A stretch of 64,000 bases of DNA from Limisphaerales bacterium. Its GTDB lineage: Bacteria > Verrucomicrobiota > Verrucomicrobiia > Limisphaerales > SXTU01. The notes beneath the pieces are model-generated. The model saw only the letters and a program-made list of their open reading frames with translations. It searched no databases and was not told where the DNA came from. The stretch spans positions 37,576 through 101,575 of the forward strand of contig WRPG01000006.1 of the NCBI GenBank assembly GCA_009773355.1, in the 5' to 3' direction. Below are positions 1-10,792 of this stretch, in pieces (position 1 is the first letter of the stretch; each line of letters starts with the position of its first letter). A program made the position numbers and the translations under genes.

Positions 1-698
1 TTGAGGTAAAGCACGGCATCCTTCGCCGCGCGCAGCAACACACCTTGATGTTTCGTCGGCAAGAAGCCGCTGCCCCACAGGTGCGAGCCGAGCGGCTGCC
101 CGCCCTTGCCCTTCGTGATGAGCACGACAAACGACGGCAGGTTTGCGTTCTCCTGCCCCAGCCCGTAGCTCAACCACGCGCCGAAGCTCGGCCGCCCGGC
201 GATTTGCGTGCCGGTCTGGAGGAAGGTCACGCCGGGGCCGTGGTTGATGGCCTCGGTGAACATCGAGCGCACCACGCACAGGTCGTCCGCGATGCCCGCC
301 GTGTGCGGCAGCAGCTCGCTGAACTCCGTGCCCGCGCGCCCATGCTTCGCGAACTTGAACGGCGAGCCAACGAGCGGAATGGACGATTGGTTGCCCGACA
401 TGCCCGTGAGCCGCTGCCCGCCGCGCACGGAATCGGGCAACTGTTCGCCGTGGCGCTGGTTGAGCAACGGCTTGTAGTCGAACAAGTCGAGCTGCGACGG
501 CGCACCGGACATGAACAGATAGATGATGCGCTTTGCCTTCGGCGCGAAGTGCGTCGCCCCGAGGATGCCGCGCTCGGCGGTGGGCGCTGCAATGGCGTTC
601 GACGCAAGCATCTCGGCCAAGGCCGCGCCGCCGAGCCCCGCGCCGAAGCGGTTGAGGAACTGCCGGCGGTTCGTCAGGAAAGTGGCGTCGCTGCTCAT
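1..698 (-). CDS. DUF1501 family protein, Tat-exported (partial, C-terminus beyond left edge)
   Basis: The reverse strand reads from an ATG at 698 and stays open to the window edge, so about 232 N-terminal residues are visible. The start MSSDATFLTNRRQFLNRFG carries a twin-arginine motif (RRQFL) and a short Gly/Ala-rich stretch, so export by Tat is likely. The body has the DUF1501 signatures PKAKRIIYLFMSGAPSQLD and a later GAWLSYGLGQEN block, also seen in the two other DUF1501 proteins here. DUF1501 belongs to the alkaline-phosphatase/sulfatase-like fold; its reaction is not established. The gene starts 25 bp after the stop of the DUF1549/DUF1553 gene, the usual pairing in PVC bacteria, and is probably the distal part of the same operon. 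Confidence is high for family, low for substrate. Confidence 0.9.
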   Translation of the reverse strand, partial: MSSDATFLTNRRQFLNRFGAGLGGAALAEMLASNAIAAPTAERGILGATHFAPKAKRIIYLFMSGAPSQLDLFDYKPLLNQRHGEQLPDSVRGGQRLTGMSGNQSSIPLVGSPFKFAKHGRAGTEFSELLPHTAGIADDLCVVRSMFTEAINHGPGVTFLQTGTQIAGRPSFGAWLSYGLGQENANLPSFVVLITKGKGGQPLGSHLWGSGFLPTKHQGVLLRAAKDAVLYL

Positions 699-723
699 GT
701 TTGAATCAGGTTTAAAGTAACAC

Positions 724-4053
<3,330 letters not shown>

Positions 4054-4086
4054 GGGCTAGTTGGATTCAAGCCGTGGCCCAACCCT

Positions 4087-5007
4087 TCACTTGGCCGCCC
4101 GCTTCTTCTTCGCGGGCGCGGCGGGCACGTTGGACAAGTCGGGTTCCTTCAGCGTCGGCGGGCCTTTCAGCCAGCCAAGCGAGGCGAGGAATTTATCCGC
4201 TTCGATGAGCGTCGCGGTTTTCCACGGCTCGCCGTTGAAAAAGCCGTGGGCCTGGCCGTCGTAGAAGCGCGTCTCGCAGCGCACGCCGGCCTGCTTCAAG
4301 TTCGCTTGGAAGCGCTCGACCACCGGCACGCCGTTGAGCGTGTCGTTGCGGCCGAGGAAGACAATAGCCGGTGGGTCATCCGCCGTGATGTTGTGGGCGG
4401 GGGAAAACTCCTTGTAACGGTCGCCAATCCGAGCCGTGCCCCAGCCGCCGTCCGGGCCGTTGTCGAACACGGGATTGAACAGCACCAGCGCGGCGGCCTT
4501 GGGCGATATTTTCAAATCATCCGCCGGGTCATCGTTGCCCTCAACCATGCCGACGAACGCCGCGAGGTGCCCACCGGCGGAGCCGCCGCCCGCGCCGATG
4601 CGCTTCGGGTCAATGCCCAGTTCCACCGCGTGGCCGCGCACCCAGCGCATCGCGGATTTCGCGTCGCGCACGCAGTTGGTCGGCGGGCCGGGGATGTCCT
4701 TCACCAGCCGATACTCGACCTGCACGCACACGAGGCCGCGCTGGGCGAGATAGGCGGCCTGGTCGTTGAACTGCGTCGGCGTGCCGCCCGTCCAGCCGCC
4801 GCCGTGGAAGAGCACCAGCGCGGGCCGCTGGTCGGCCGCCTTCCAGTCCGGCGGCTTGACAACGAACAGGCGCAGCTCGCGGCCATCAACTTGCTTGTAA
4901 ACGCGCGCCTCGCCGAGGAAGGCGGCCTTGGGCTTGGCGTCGGCGGCGAACGCTTGGGCGCAGGCAAGGAACGCTGTCGCAAGCGTGAGGAGCAGTGTTG
5001 GTTTCAT
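4087..5007 (-). CDS. Alpha/beta-hydrolase fold esterase (BD-FAE/COG0657-like), secreted
   Basis: A 306-residue protein with a signal peptide ending near AFAADAK. It carries the oxyanion motif HGGGW (residues 68-72) and a nucleophile elbow GGGSAGGH with the likely catalytic Ser at 143. A C-terminal DGQAHGFFNGE supplies the probable catalytic His, and GRNDTLNG the probable acid. This is the hormone-sensitive-lipase/carbohydrate-esterase-like branch, so removal of acyl groups from a sugar or small ester is the likely role. The last residues are Lys/Ala-rich (PAKKKRAAK). It starts 11 bp after the sulfatase stop, which supports co-transcription and a joint role in trimming a decorated polysaccharide. 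The exact substrate is not visible. Confidence 0.88.
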   Translation of the reverse strand: MKPTLLLTLATAFLACAQAFAADAKPKAAFLGEARVYKQVDGRELRLFVVKPPDWKAADQRPALVLFHGGGWTGGTPTQFNDQAAYLAQRGLVCVQVEYRLVKDIPGPPTNCVRDAKSAMRWVRGHAVELGIDPKRIGAGGGSAGGHLAAFVGMVEGNDDPADDLKISPKAAALVLFNPVFDNGPDGGWGTARIGDRYKEFSPAHNITADDPPAIVFLGRNDTLNGVPVVERFQANLKQAGVRCETRFYDGQAHGFFNGEPWKTATLIEADKFLASLGWLKGPPTLKEPDLSNVPAAPAKKKRAAK

Positions 5008-5018
5008 GAGGAGGGTGT

Positions 5019-6488
5019 TCAGTGCTTCACGATGGGGAATTGTTTCCGCAGCAGCGCCTCCGCCTCGGCGCGGACCTTCGCGAACTTTGGGTCGTCCGCG
5101 CGGTTGTGCAGCTCGGCGGGCTGCTGGGCGTTGTCATACAATTCGCGCCCAATCACCTCGCCGCTCTTCCAGTCACGCCACTCGGTGTAGCGCGCGGCGG
5201 CGGTGCGGACGCTCACGCCCATCGCCTTGGGCTGCTTGTCCGGCTCGCGGTCGAAGTAGGCCGGGCGCGGGTGCTGCGTGAACGCGGCGGGCTTCACGAA
5301 CTTCGCGGGGTCGTTCAGCACGGGAACCAGGCTCGTGCCCTCGACGCCCGGCGGCTTCGGCAGGCCGGCGAGTTCAGCCAAGGTCGGGAACAGGTCGAGC
5401 AACTCAGCCAGCGAACTCGTGCGTTTGCCCGCGTGCTTGCTGCCCGGCGTTCCGATGAAGAACGGCACGCCTGCGTCATACTCGAAATTCGAGGTCTTGC
5501 CCCACTGCGTGTGCTCGCCGAGGTGATAGCCGTGGTCGCCGACGAACGTGACGATGGTGCGGTCCGCCACGCCGCTGCGGTCGAGCGCGTCAAGCACCTT
5601 GCCGAGCTGCGCGTCCATGTAGCTGATGTTGGCAAAGTATCCGTGGCGAATCTCGGCGGCCTGCTCGGGCGTGAACGTGACCTGGTTCGGCGGGACGCCG
5701 CGCAGCTCGCGGCCGTCGTGAAAGGCGATTTCCGGTGCGCCGATGGGACGCGCGGGATTGAGCGCCGGGAGCTTCGCGCGGTCGTAGAGGTCCCAGTATT
5801 TCTTCGGCGCGTTGAACGGCGCGTGCGGCTTCCAGAAACCGACCGCAAGGAAGAACGGCCGGTCCTTCACCTCCGCCAGCACGCGCACCGCCTCGGCGGC
5901 GACGCGGCCGTCGTAATAGGCTTCGTCAGGCACATCACGGCACTCGTAGAGCGGGACGGACGTGTATTTGCGCGGCGCGGGCGAAGCAATGTTCGGCGGC
6001 AACGGCCCGGTCACGCGCGCGTCATCCTCGCCGTGCGTCTCGTAGTAGAGGAACTCCGGCGCGCTCCACGAGCGGCGGTCGCCCTTCTCCTTCGTGTGCC
6101 AGTTGTGAAAGATTTTGCCGACGCAGCGCGTGTGATAGCCGTGCTCCTTGAACCACAGCGGCAGCGTGGTCACGTCGGGGTTTAACTCGCGGAAGTGCGT
6201 GCCGTTGTTCCAGAGCCGGAGCGTGTCGGGCCGGCGACCGGTAAGCATGGAGGAACGCGATGGATTGCAGACCGCCTGCTGGCAGTAGGCGCGGTCGAAC
6301 TGGAGCGTGCGCCTCGCCAGCCGGTTGAGGTTGGGCGTCAGCGCGGGCGAGCCGTAGCTGGCGAGTTCGGGCCGGAAGTCGTCGGCCATGAGGAAGAGGA
6401 CGTTCAGCTTCGGGGCGGCGGCGAAGGCCGAGACGGCAAAGGCCGCGCTGAGACTCAGTGACGTGAGAAGGCGACAGGCAAAGGACAT
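5019..6488 (-). CDS. Type I sulfatase, iduronate-2-sulfatase-like, secreted
   Basis: A 489-residue protein. The signal peptide ends near SAFAAAPK. Metal-binding MADDF lies at 34-38 and the sulfatase signature CNPSRSSMLTG begins at Cys74, the residue that formylglycine-generating enzyme would oxidise. VGKIFHNWHTKEKG and FVGDHGYHLGEHTQWGK are typical of the iduronate-2-sulfatase branch. It would hydrolyse sulfate esters on a glycan in the periplasm or outside the cell. It is the first gene of the minus-strand group sulfatase, esterase, DUF1549, DUF1501. No formylglycine-generating enzyme gene is in the window. Family confidence is high; the natural substrate is inferred only from similarity of motifs. 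Confidence 0.93.
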   Translation of the reverse strand: MSFACRLLTSLSLSAAFAVSAFAAAPKLNVLFLMADDFRPELASYGSPALTPNLNRLARRTLQFDRAYCQQAVCNPSRSSMLTGRRPDTLRLWNNGTHFRELNPDVTTLPLWFKEHGYHTRCVGKIFHNWHTKEKGDRRSWSAPEFLYYETHGEDDARVTGPLPPNIASPAPRKYTSVPLYECRDVPDEAYYDGRVAAEAVRVLAEVKDRPFFLAVGFWKPHAPFNAPKKYWDLYDRAKLPALNPARPIGAPEIAFHDGRELRGVPPNQVTFTPEQAAEIRHGYFANISYMDAQLGKVLDALDRSGVADRTIVTFVGDHGYHLGEHTQWGKTSNFEYDAGVPFFIGTPGSKHAGKRTSSLAELLDLFPTLAELAGLPKPPGVEGTSLVPVLNDPAKFVKPAAFTQHPRPAYFDREPDKQPKAMGVSVRTAAARYTEWRDWKSGEVIGRELYDNAQQPAELHNRADDPKFAKVRAEAEALLRKQFPIVKH

Positions 6489-6538
6489 GGCCCAGTGCTA
6501 CCACAGACGCGCCGCGCGGGAAACCCGGCACTTGCGCC

Positions 6539-7291
6539 TCACTTCAGCTCAATCCCCACCGGGCAATGGTCGCTGCCCGTGACCTTCGCCCGGATGAAGG
6601 CGGACTTCAGCTTCGGCCGCAGCGCGGCGCTGAGGAGGAAGTAATCCAGCCGCCAGCCCACGTTCCGCGAGCGCGCGCCACCCATCGGGCTCCACCAAGT
6701 GTAATGCCCGCCGCCCTGCTCGAACTCGCGGAACGTGTCCACGAAGCCCGCGCCCACGAAAGCGTCGAAGCCCGCGCGCTCCTCCGGCGTGAAGCCGTGG
6801 TTCTTCACGTTGGCCTTCGGGTTCGCAAGGTCCAGCTCCGTGTGCGCCACGTTCAAGTCACCGCACCAGATGACCGGCTTGGCCTGCTCCAGCTTCTTGA
6901 GATACGCGAGGAAGTCCTTGTCCCACTGCTGGCGATAGGGCAGGCGCGTCAGCTCGCGCTTCGAGTTCGGCACATAGACGTTCACGAGGAAAAACCCCGG
7001 ATACTCGGCGGTGATGACGCGCCCCTCGCGGTCGTGCTCCACGATGTCAATGTGGTTGATGACCTTGAGCGGGCGCGTCCGCGTGAAAATCGCCGTGCCG
7101 CTGTAGCCCTTCTTCTCGGCGCTGTTCCAATAGGTCGTGTAGTCCGCCGGCCAGAGCTGCTCGACGTCGTCGGGCGTGCATTTGGTTTCCTGGAGGCAAA
7201 GCACGTCGGGCGCTTCGTCGGCGAGGTAGTCGAGGAAGTTCTTCTTCAGCACGGCGCGCAGGCCGTTGACGTTCCAGGAAATGAGTTTCAC
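6539..7291 (-). CDS. xth: Exodeoxyribonuclease III (AP endonuclease family)
   Basis: A 250-residue cytoplasmic nuclease of the Xth/ExoA branch of the endonuclease-exonuclease-phosphatase family, which removes 3' blocking groups and cuts at abasic sites. The start chosen is the GTG at 7291, because the protein then begins MKLISWNVNG, the usual N-terminus of the family; an upstream in-frame TTG at 7339 would add 16 unconserved residues. Catalytic positions are visible: Asn7 and Glu35 (CLQETK), NVYVPN, GDLNVAH, RLDYFLLS and the C-terminal SDHCPVGIEL. Its length matches the usual 250-268 residues. It is divergent from the isomerase gene at 7366 and probably transcribed alone. Confidence 0.95.
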   Translation of the reverse strand: MKLISWNVNGLRAVLKKNFLDYLADEAPDVLCLQETKCTPDDVEQLWPADYTTYWNSAEKKGYSGTAIFTRTRPLKVINHIDIVEHDREGRVITAEYPGFFLVNVYVPNSKRELTRLPYRQQWDKDFLAYLKKLEQAKPVIWCGDLNVAHTELDLANPKANVKNHGFTPEERAGFDAFVGAGFVDTFREFEQGGGHYTWWSPMGGARSRNVGWRLDYFLLSAALRPKLKSAFIRAKVTGSDHCPVGIELK

Positions 7292-7365
7292 GAGCGGTGA
7301 CGCTAGCGGGCGGATGCGCGCTTGGCAAATGCGGGCCAATGCGCGTCAATCAGCCCGCGCCCGCG

Positions 7366-8376
7366 ATGAAAACTCCGTTCCAGCCCAAGCTCGGCCTCGA
7401 CAACTACGCCCTCCGCTCGCTCGGTTGGAAGGCCCGCCAAATCCTTGACCACGCCGCCTCGCTCAAGCTCGACGCCGTGCTGTTCTCGGACTTCGACGTG
7501 TATGAGTCGCTGGCCGCCGACCACCTCCGCGACCTCAAACGCCGCGCGGACGACCTCGGCATTCAGCTCTACGCCGGCATGTTGAGCGTCTGCCCGTCAT
7601 CGGTGATTTTCGATCCGCGTCGCGGCACGGCGGAGGAGCAACTGCGGCTGTGCCTGCGCATCGCGAAGACGCTCGGTTCGCCCGTCGCGCGCTGCGTGCT
7701 GGGCAAAGTCGAGGACCGCCGCAGTCCCGGTGGCATCACCGCGCGCATGGCCGAGACGCTCGCTGTGCTGCGCGCCGTGCGGGGCGAAGCGCTCGACACG
7801 GGCATCAAAATCGCGGTCGAGAACCACGCGGGCGACATGAACTCCACCGAGCTGCTCGAACTTGTTGACGCGGCGGGCCGCGACTTCGTGGGCGCGACAC
7901 TCGACACGGGCAACGCGCTGTGGGCCTTGGAAGAACCGATGACCGCGCTCGAAACGCTTGGCCCCGTCACGGTCTGCACCGGCCTCCGCGACTCGTATCT
8001 CTGGGAAACGCCCGAAGGCGCGACGCTGCAATGGACCTCCGTCGGCACGGGCTTGGTGGACTGGCCGACGTTCTTCCGCCGTTTCGCCGAGCTGTGCCCG
8101 CAGGCACCGGTCATCATTGAGACGATTTCCGGCCGCCCGATTTTCCTCCCGATGCTGCGCGACTTCTTCTGGGACGCCTACCCGGGCGCCACGCCCGCGA
8201 CGCTCGCCGCGATGCTCCGCCTCGCCCGTGCCGGCGAGCCGCGCGAGCCGTTCAATCCACCTGCGGGCGAGGATGGCCAGCGTGCGACCGAACAACACCA
8301 GTTGGCCGAGTTGGAACGCAGCGTGCGCCATTGCCGGAGAGTGTTCAAAGGGCTGAACGAAGCGGCACGGTCGTAG
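7366..8376 (+). CDS. Sugar phosphate isomerase/epimerase, xylose-isomerase-like TIM barrel
   Basis: A 336-residue protein starting at ATG 7366 (MKTPFQPKLGLDNYALRSLG); an upstream start at 7297 would add unconserved residues. TIM-barrel metal-site motifs are present: KIAVENHAGDM, GATLDTGNAL and VIIETIS. This is the AP_endonuc_2 fold used by hydroxypyruvate, tagatose and inosose epimerases and isomerases. The C-terminal 60 residues are charged and probably helical. There is no signal peptide, so the enzyme is cytoplasmic. It stands alone between a divergent nuclease gene and a convergent rsmD, so there is no operon evidence for its sugar. Confidence 0.85.
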   Translation: MKTPFQPKLGLDNYALRSLGWKARQILDHAASLKLDAVLFSDFDVYESLAADHLRDLKRRADDLGIQLYAGMLSVCPSSVIFDPRRGTAEEQLRLCLRIAKTLGSPVARCVLGKVEDRRSPGGITARMAETLAVLRAVRGEALDTGIKIAVENHAGDMNSTELLELVDAAGRDFVGATLDTGNALWALEEPMTALETLGPVTVCTGLRDSYLWETPEGATLQWTSVGTGLVDWPTFFRRFAELCPQAPVIIETISGRPIFLPMLRDFFWDAYPGATPATLAAMLRLARAGEPREPFNPPAGEDGQRATEQHQLAELERSVRHCRRVFKGLNEAARS

Positions 8377-8499
8377 TCGCAACCTTCAGGTTGCGAATCA
8401 GGCCTTGCTGTAGCGGCGCTCTGTGAGCGCCGAGTTGCGGAACCGGCGGTCACAGACCGTCGCTACAGACCGACGCGCAGGCTGAAGCCAGCGGCTACG
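8373..8499. repeat. Composite palindromic element between convergent genes
   Basis: It contains a perfect hairpin CGCAACCTTCAGGTTGCG (8378-8395), then a larger imperfect palindrome 8408-8468 beginning ctgtagcggcgctctgtgag and ending accgtcgctacag. An outer arm around 8473-8499 ends gcggctacg. The same 8-bp stem occurs at 19259-19276. It lies between the 3' ends of the isomerase and rsmD genes and could act as a two-way terminator. Confidence 0.8.
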
Positions 8500-9070
8500 C
8501 GAGGCGCAAGAACCGCATCCAGGAGTCACCGTGCTTCATCAGCTTGCGTTCATCCCATACTGGCGGCACTTCCAGCGTGTCGCGCTTGGCGTGGCCGAGG
8601 ATGAAGAGGCCGCCGGGCGCGAGCAGCTTGGGCAGGTCCGTGTCGTCGAGCAGCCGCTGCGCGAAGGACTCGGAGCGCTTGCCAATGTTTTTCTCGCCAT
8701 AGGGCGGGTCGGCCAGGATGAGGTCGAAGGTCGTGCCCGCCGAGGCCAGTTGCGGCATGGCGACGAACACATCCTGCACGCGCAGGTGAAACTTCTCCTT
8801 CGGCAGTTTGGCATCAATGACGTTCTGCTCGATGAACCGTGCGTGCCGTGTGGACAGCTCCACGCACACCGCGTCCGCCGCGCCCCGGCTCAAGCACTCC
8901 AGGCTCAACGCCCCCGTGCCGCCGAACAGCTCCAGCACGCGCGCGTCCAGCACCCGCTCGCCGAGGCTGTTGAAGACCGCCTGCCGCACAAGGTCTGGCG
9001 TGGGCCGCACGTCGAGGCCCTTAGGGGCCTTGAGCAGACGGTTCGCGGCGATGCCGCCAATGATGCGCAT
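8495..9070 (-). CDS. rsmD: 16S rRNA (guanine(966)-N(2))-methyltransferase RsmD
   Basis: A 191-residue protein starting at ATG 9070 (MRIIGGIAANRLLKAPKG), the typical RsmD N-terminus with RPTPDLVRQAVFN following. SAM-binding motif I is LELFGGTGALSLECLSRG and the N2-methyltransferase motif is LADPPYGEKN. It methylates G966 of 16S rRNA during 30S assembly. An upstream ATG at 9178 would add 36 residues, but that stretch is encoded by a palindromic repeat (9133-9246) and matches no family sequence, so the shorter start is preferred. It is convergent with the isomerase gene; the intervening hairpins may end both transcripts. Confidence 0.93.
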   Translation of the reverse strand: MRIIGGIAANRLLKAPKGLDVRPTPDLVRQAVFNSLGERVLDARVLELFGGTGALSLECLSRGAADAVCVELSTRHARFIEQNVIDAKLPKEKFHLRVQDVFVAMPQLASAGTTFDLILADPPYGEKNIGKRSESFAQRLLDDTDLPKLLAPGGLFILGHAKRDTLEVPPVWDERKLMKHGDSWMRFLRLA

Positions 9071-9132
9071 GGCCGCAGCTTGGAGCAGGCAACGCAGGAA
9101 GTCAGTGAAGTTTGCAGAATAGGCATCGTAGT

Positions 9133-9246
9133 CGCGGAGCGTTTGGACTGCGGTGGCTTCAGCACCGCTTTTCCCCATTCGAGAGACCCGTGCGCTCCGC
9201 AGCGTCCAGAGCGGCGCTAAAGCCGCCGCAGTCCAGGCGCTCCGCG
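9133..9246. repeat. Inverted repeat (GGACTGCGG...CCGCAGTCC family)
   Basis: The left arm from 9133 (cgcggagcgtttggactgcgg) pairs with the right arm 9209-9246 (ccgcagtccaggcgctccgcg). It is the same family as 10596-10725. It lies upstream of rsmD and downstream of the 9257-10792 gene. Confidence 0.85.
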
Positions 9247-9256
9247 TTGATGGACA

Positions 9257-10792
9257 TCACTGCCGGGCAGGCGACGGCAGCCGGCGCAGGTCACTCACGT
9301 CGGCCACGCGCAGCAGGAATTCCCCCGCGCTGCGCTCGCGGCCCGCGACGCCTTCAGCGCGCAGTTCAAGCTGGCTTGCCAGCAGGCGCGAGCCGTCGGC
9401 GGAGAGGACTTCAAACTCCGTCGCCGCCTCGACCACGTCGCGCACATGGACGGCCAGCACCGCGCCCTCGGCGGAGTAGTTTTTCAGGCCGAAGAGCACC
9501 GAACTGATGGTGATGCGCCCTTCCGTGCCGCCGACCAGTTCGCCGTCCACAAAATCCCCGCTGGCCAGCAGCGCGCCGGGGCGGTCCCCCGCGAGCCGCG
9601 CCGAGGCCGCTCCGCCGCGCGGGTCGAGCACCAGGCGGCTCACGTTCACCAGCGACACCCGCCACTCGCGGCCCAGCGCGTGCCAGCGCACCACCGAACC
9701 GTCCGTGCCGAGAAACTTGCCCGCGAGCACGCCGCCGTCGCACAGGCGGAGCTGCGGCAGCGGCGCGGACGGCGCGTCCGCGTGCAGCAGCTCGACGTGG
9801 CTGAACGCCACCGATGCCGGCACGCCCTTCTTCGCCCCCGTCACGAGCAGGCCGGCGTGCGCCAGCTCGGGGAACGCGATGACTTCGTTGCCGACCTGCC
9901 GCCACGCCAGGCCGTCGTCGCTGGCAAACGCGGTGACCTGCTGGCCGCACAGTTCCAGCCGCAGCCACGCGCCCTGCGCGCCCGTCGTGAAATGCTTCGA
10001 GCGCTCCTTGCCCGTGGCCGAGCGCCAGCGCGTGAGGCCGGACTTCGCGCCCTCCGAGAAGATGTAGTAGGCCGGCCCCGCCGCGTCGCAGCGACCCAGC
10101 AGCGCCAGCCCGGCGACTTTGTAGCGCTCCGCCCCGCCGCGCGTCCCGACCTGCGGCGGCACGAACGCCGTCAGCCGCGCCGTCTCCCCCACGTCCTGCT
10201 GCACGAAGTAATGCCCGTCGTCCACCGACCACGCCGTGCCCGCGCCCGTGATGAGGAACACGCCGTTCGACTGGGTGAAGCTGCCGGTGGCCGGCAGCGG
10301 CCCGACGCTGTGTCCGGTCCACTCGGCGGGCTTGGCGGCGAAAGTCTTTCGGTCGAACGCGGCGCCACGCACATCCGCCAGCGGCACCCGCTGAACGGAT
10401 GCGTCCGCCGCCGTGACGACGAACGCGGCGGGTTCAACGGAGATTTTCCCGGTGAATGACTTGCCGTCGAGCGTGGTGAGGGAATCGGCGCGAGCGAAGA
10501 AGGGAATTGCGAGCAGCGCAAGAACCAGCGCGAGCGCGGAGTGACAAGCGCGTGCCGGGAAGGAGCCGGCCCGACCCGTGTGGAGTGGCGCGCTTTTGGA
10601 CTGCGGCGGGAAGCGGAGCGCCACGCCGCTTTGGCGTCCCGCGTAGCGGCCTTCGGCCGTCGAAGCCTCCGCTCCGCGGGAGATGAAAGCGGTGTCGCCG
10701 CTGCGCTCTGCCACCGCAGTCCAAGACGACGCGGGCTGGCAACGCGCAGGTTGGACACCTGCGCTCCGAGTTTGCGAGCCGGGCAGCCTCAT
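9257..10792 (-). CDS. Secreted protein with enolase-regulator/LamG-like domain, paralogous C-terminus to its neighbour
   Basis: A 511-residue frame whose ATG at 10792 overlaps the TAA of the upstream gene (TAATG), suggesting translational coupling. The hydrophobic signal core only appears at residues 85-101 (ALALVLALLAIPFFARA); the first 80 residues are encoded by palindromic repeats (10596-10769). After the signal, SLTTLDGKSFTGKI resembles the neighbour's SLRTRDGKFLEGTV. A middle region (FTQSNGVFLITGAGTAW, FTTGAQGAWLRLE, FASDDGLAWRQVG) looks like a DUF1349/concanavalin-like sandwich. The C-terminal block GDFVDGELVGGTEGRITISS, then VLFGLK, is shared with the upstream gene product. The function is unknown; a surface or carbohydrate-binding role is plausible. 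Confidence 0.75.
   Translation of the reverse strand: MRLPGSQTRSAGVQPARCQPASSWTAVAERSGDTAFISRGAEASTAEGRYAGRQSGVALRFPPQSKSAPLHTGRAGSFPARACHSALALVLALLAIPFFARADSLTTLDGKSFTGKISVEPAAFVVTAADASVQRVPLADVRGAAFDRKTFAAKPAEWTGHSVGPLPATGSFTQSNGVFLITGAGTAWSVDDGHYFVQQDVGETARLTAFVPPQVGTRGGAERYKVAGLALLGRCDAAGPAYYIFSEGAKSGLTRWRSATGKERSKHFTTGAQGAWLRLELCGQQVTAFASDDGLAWRQVGNEVIAFPELAHAGLLVTGAKKGVPASVAFSHVELLHADAPSAPLPQLRLCDGGVLAGKFLGTDGSVVRWHALGREWRVSLVNVSRLVLDPRGGAASARLAGDRPGALLASGDFVDGELVGGTEGRITISSVLFGLKNYSAEGAVLAVHVRDVVEAATEFEVLSADGSRLLASQLELRAEGVAGRERSAGEFLLRVADVSDLRRLPSPARQ
10596..10769. repeat. Palindromic elements inside the 5' part of the 9257-10792 gene
   Basis: The arms ttggactgcggcggg (from 10596) and ccaccgcagtccaag (to 10725) bracket further pairable blocks. 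A separate hairpin cgcaggttggacacctgcg lies at 10746-10764. All of it is read through in frame between the start codon and the signal peptide. Confidence 0.85.

Noticed and set aside
9071..9178. Longer N-terminus for RsmD
   Set aside because: The extra 36 residues come from a palindromic repeat and the family starts at MRIIGG; the ATG at 9070 fits.
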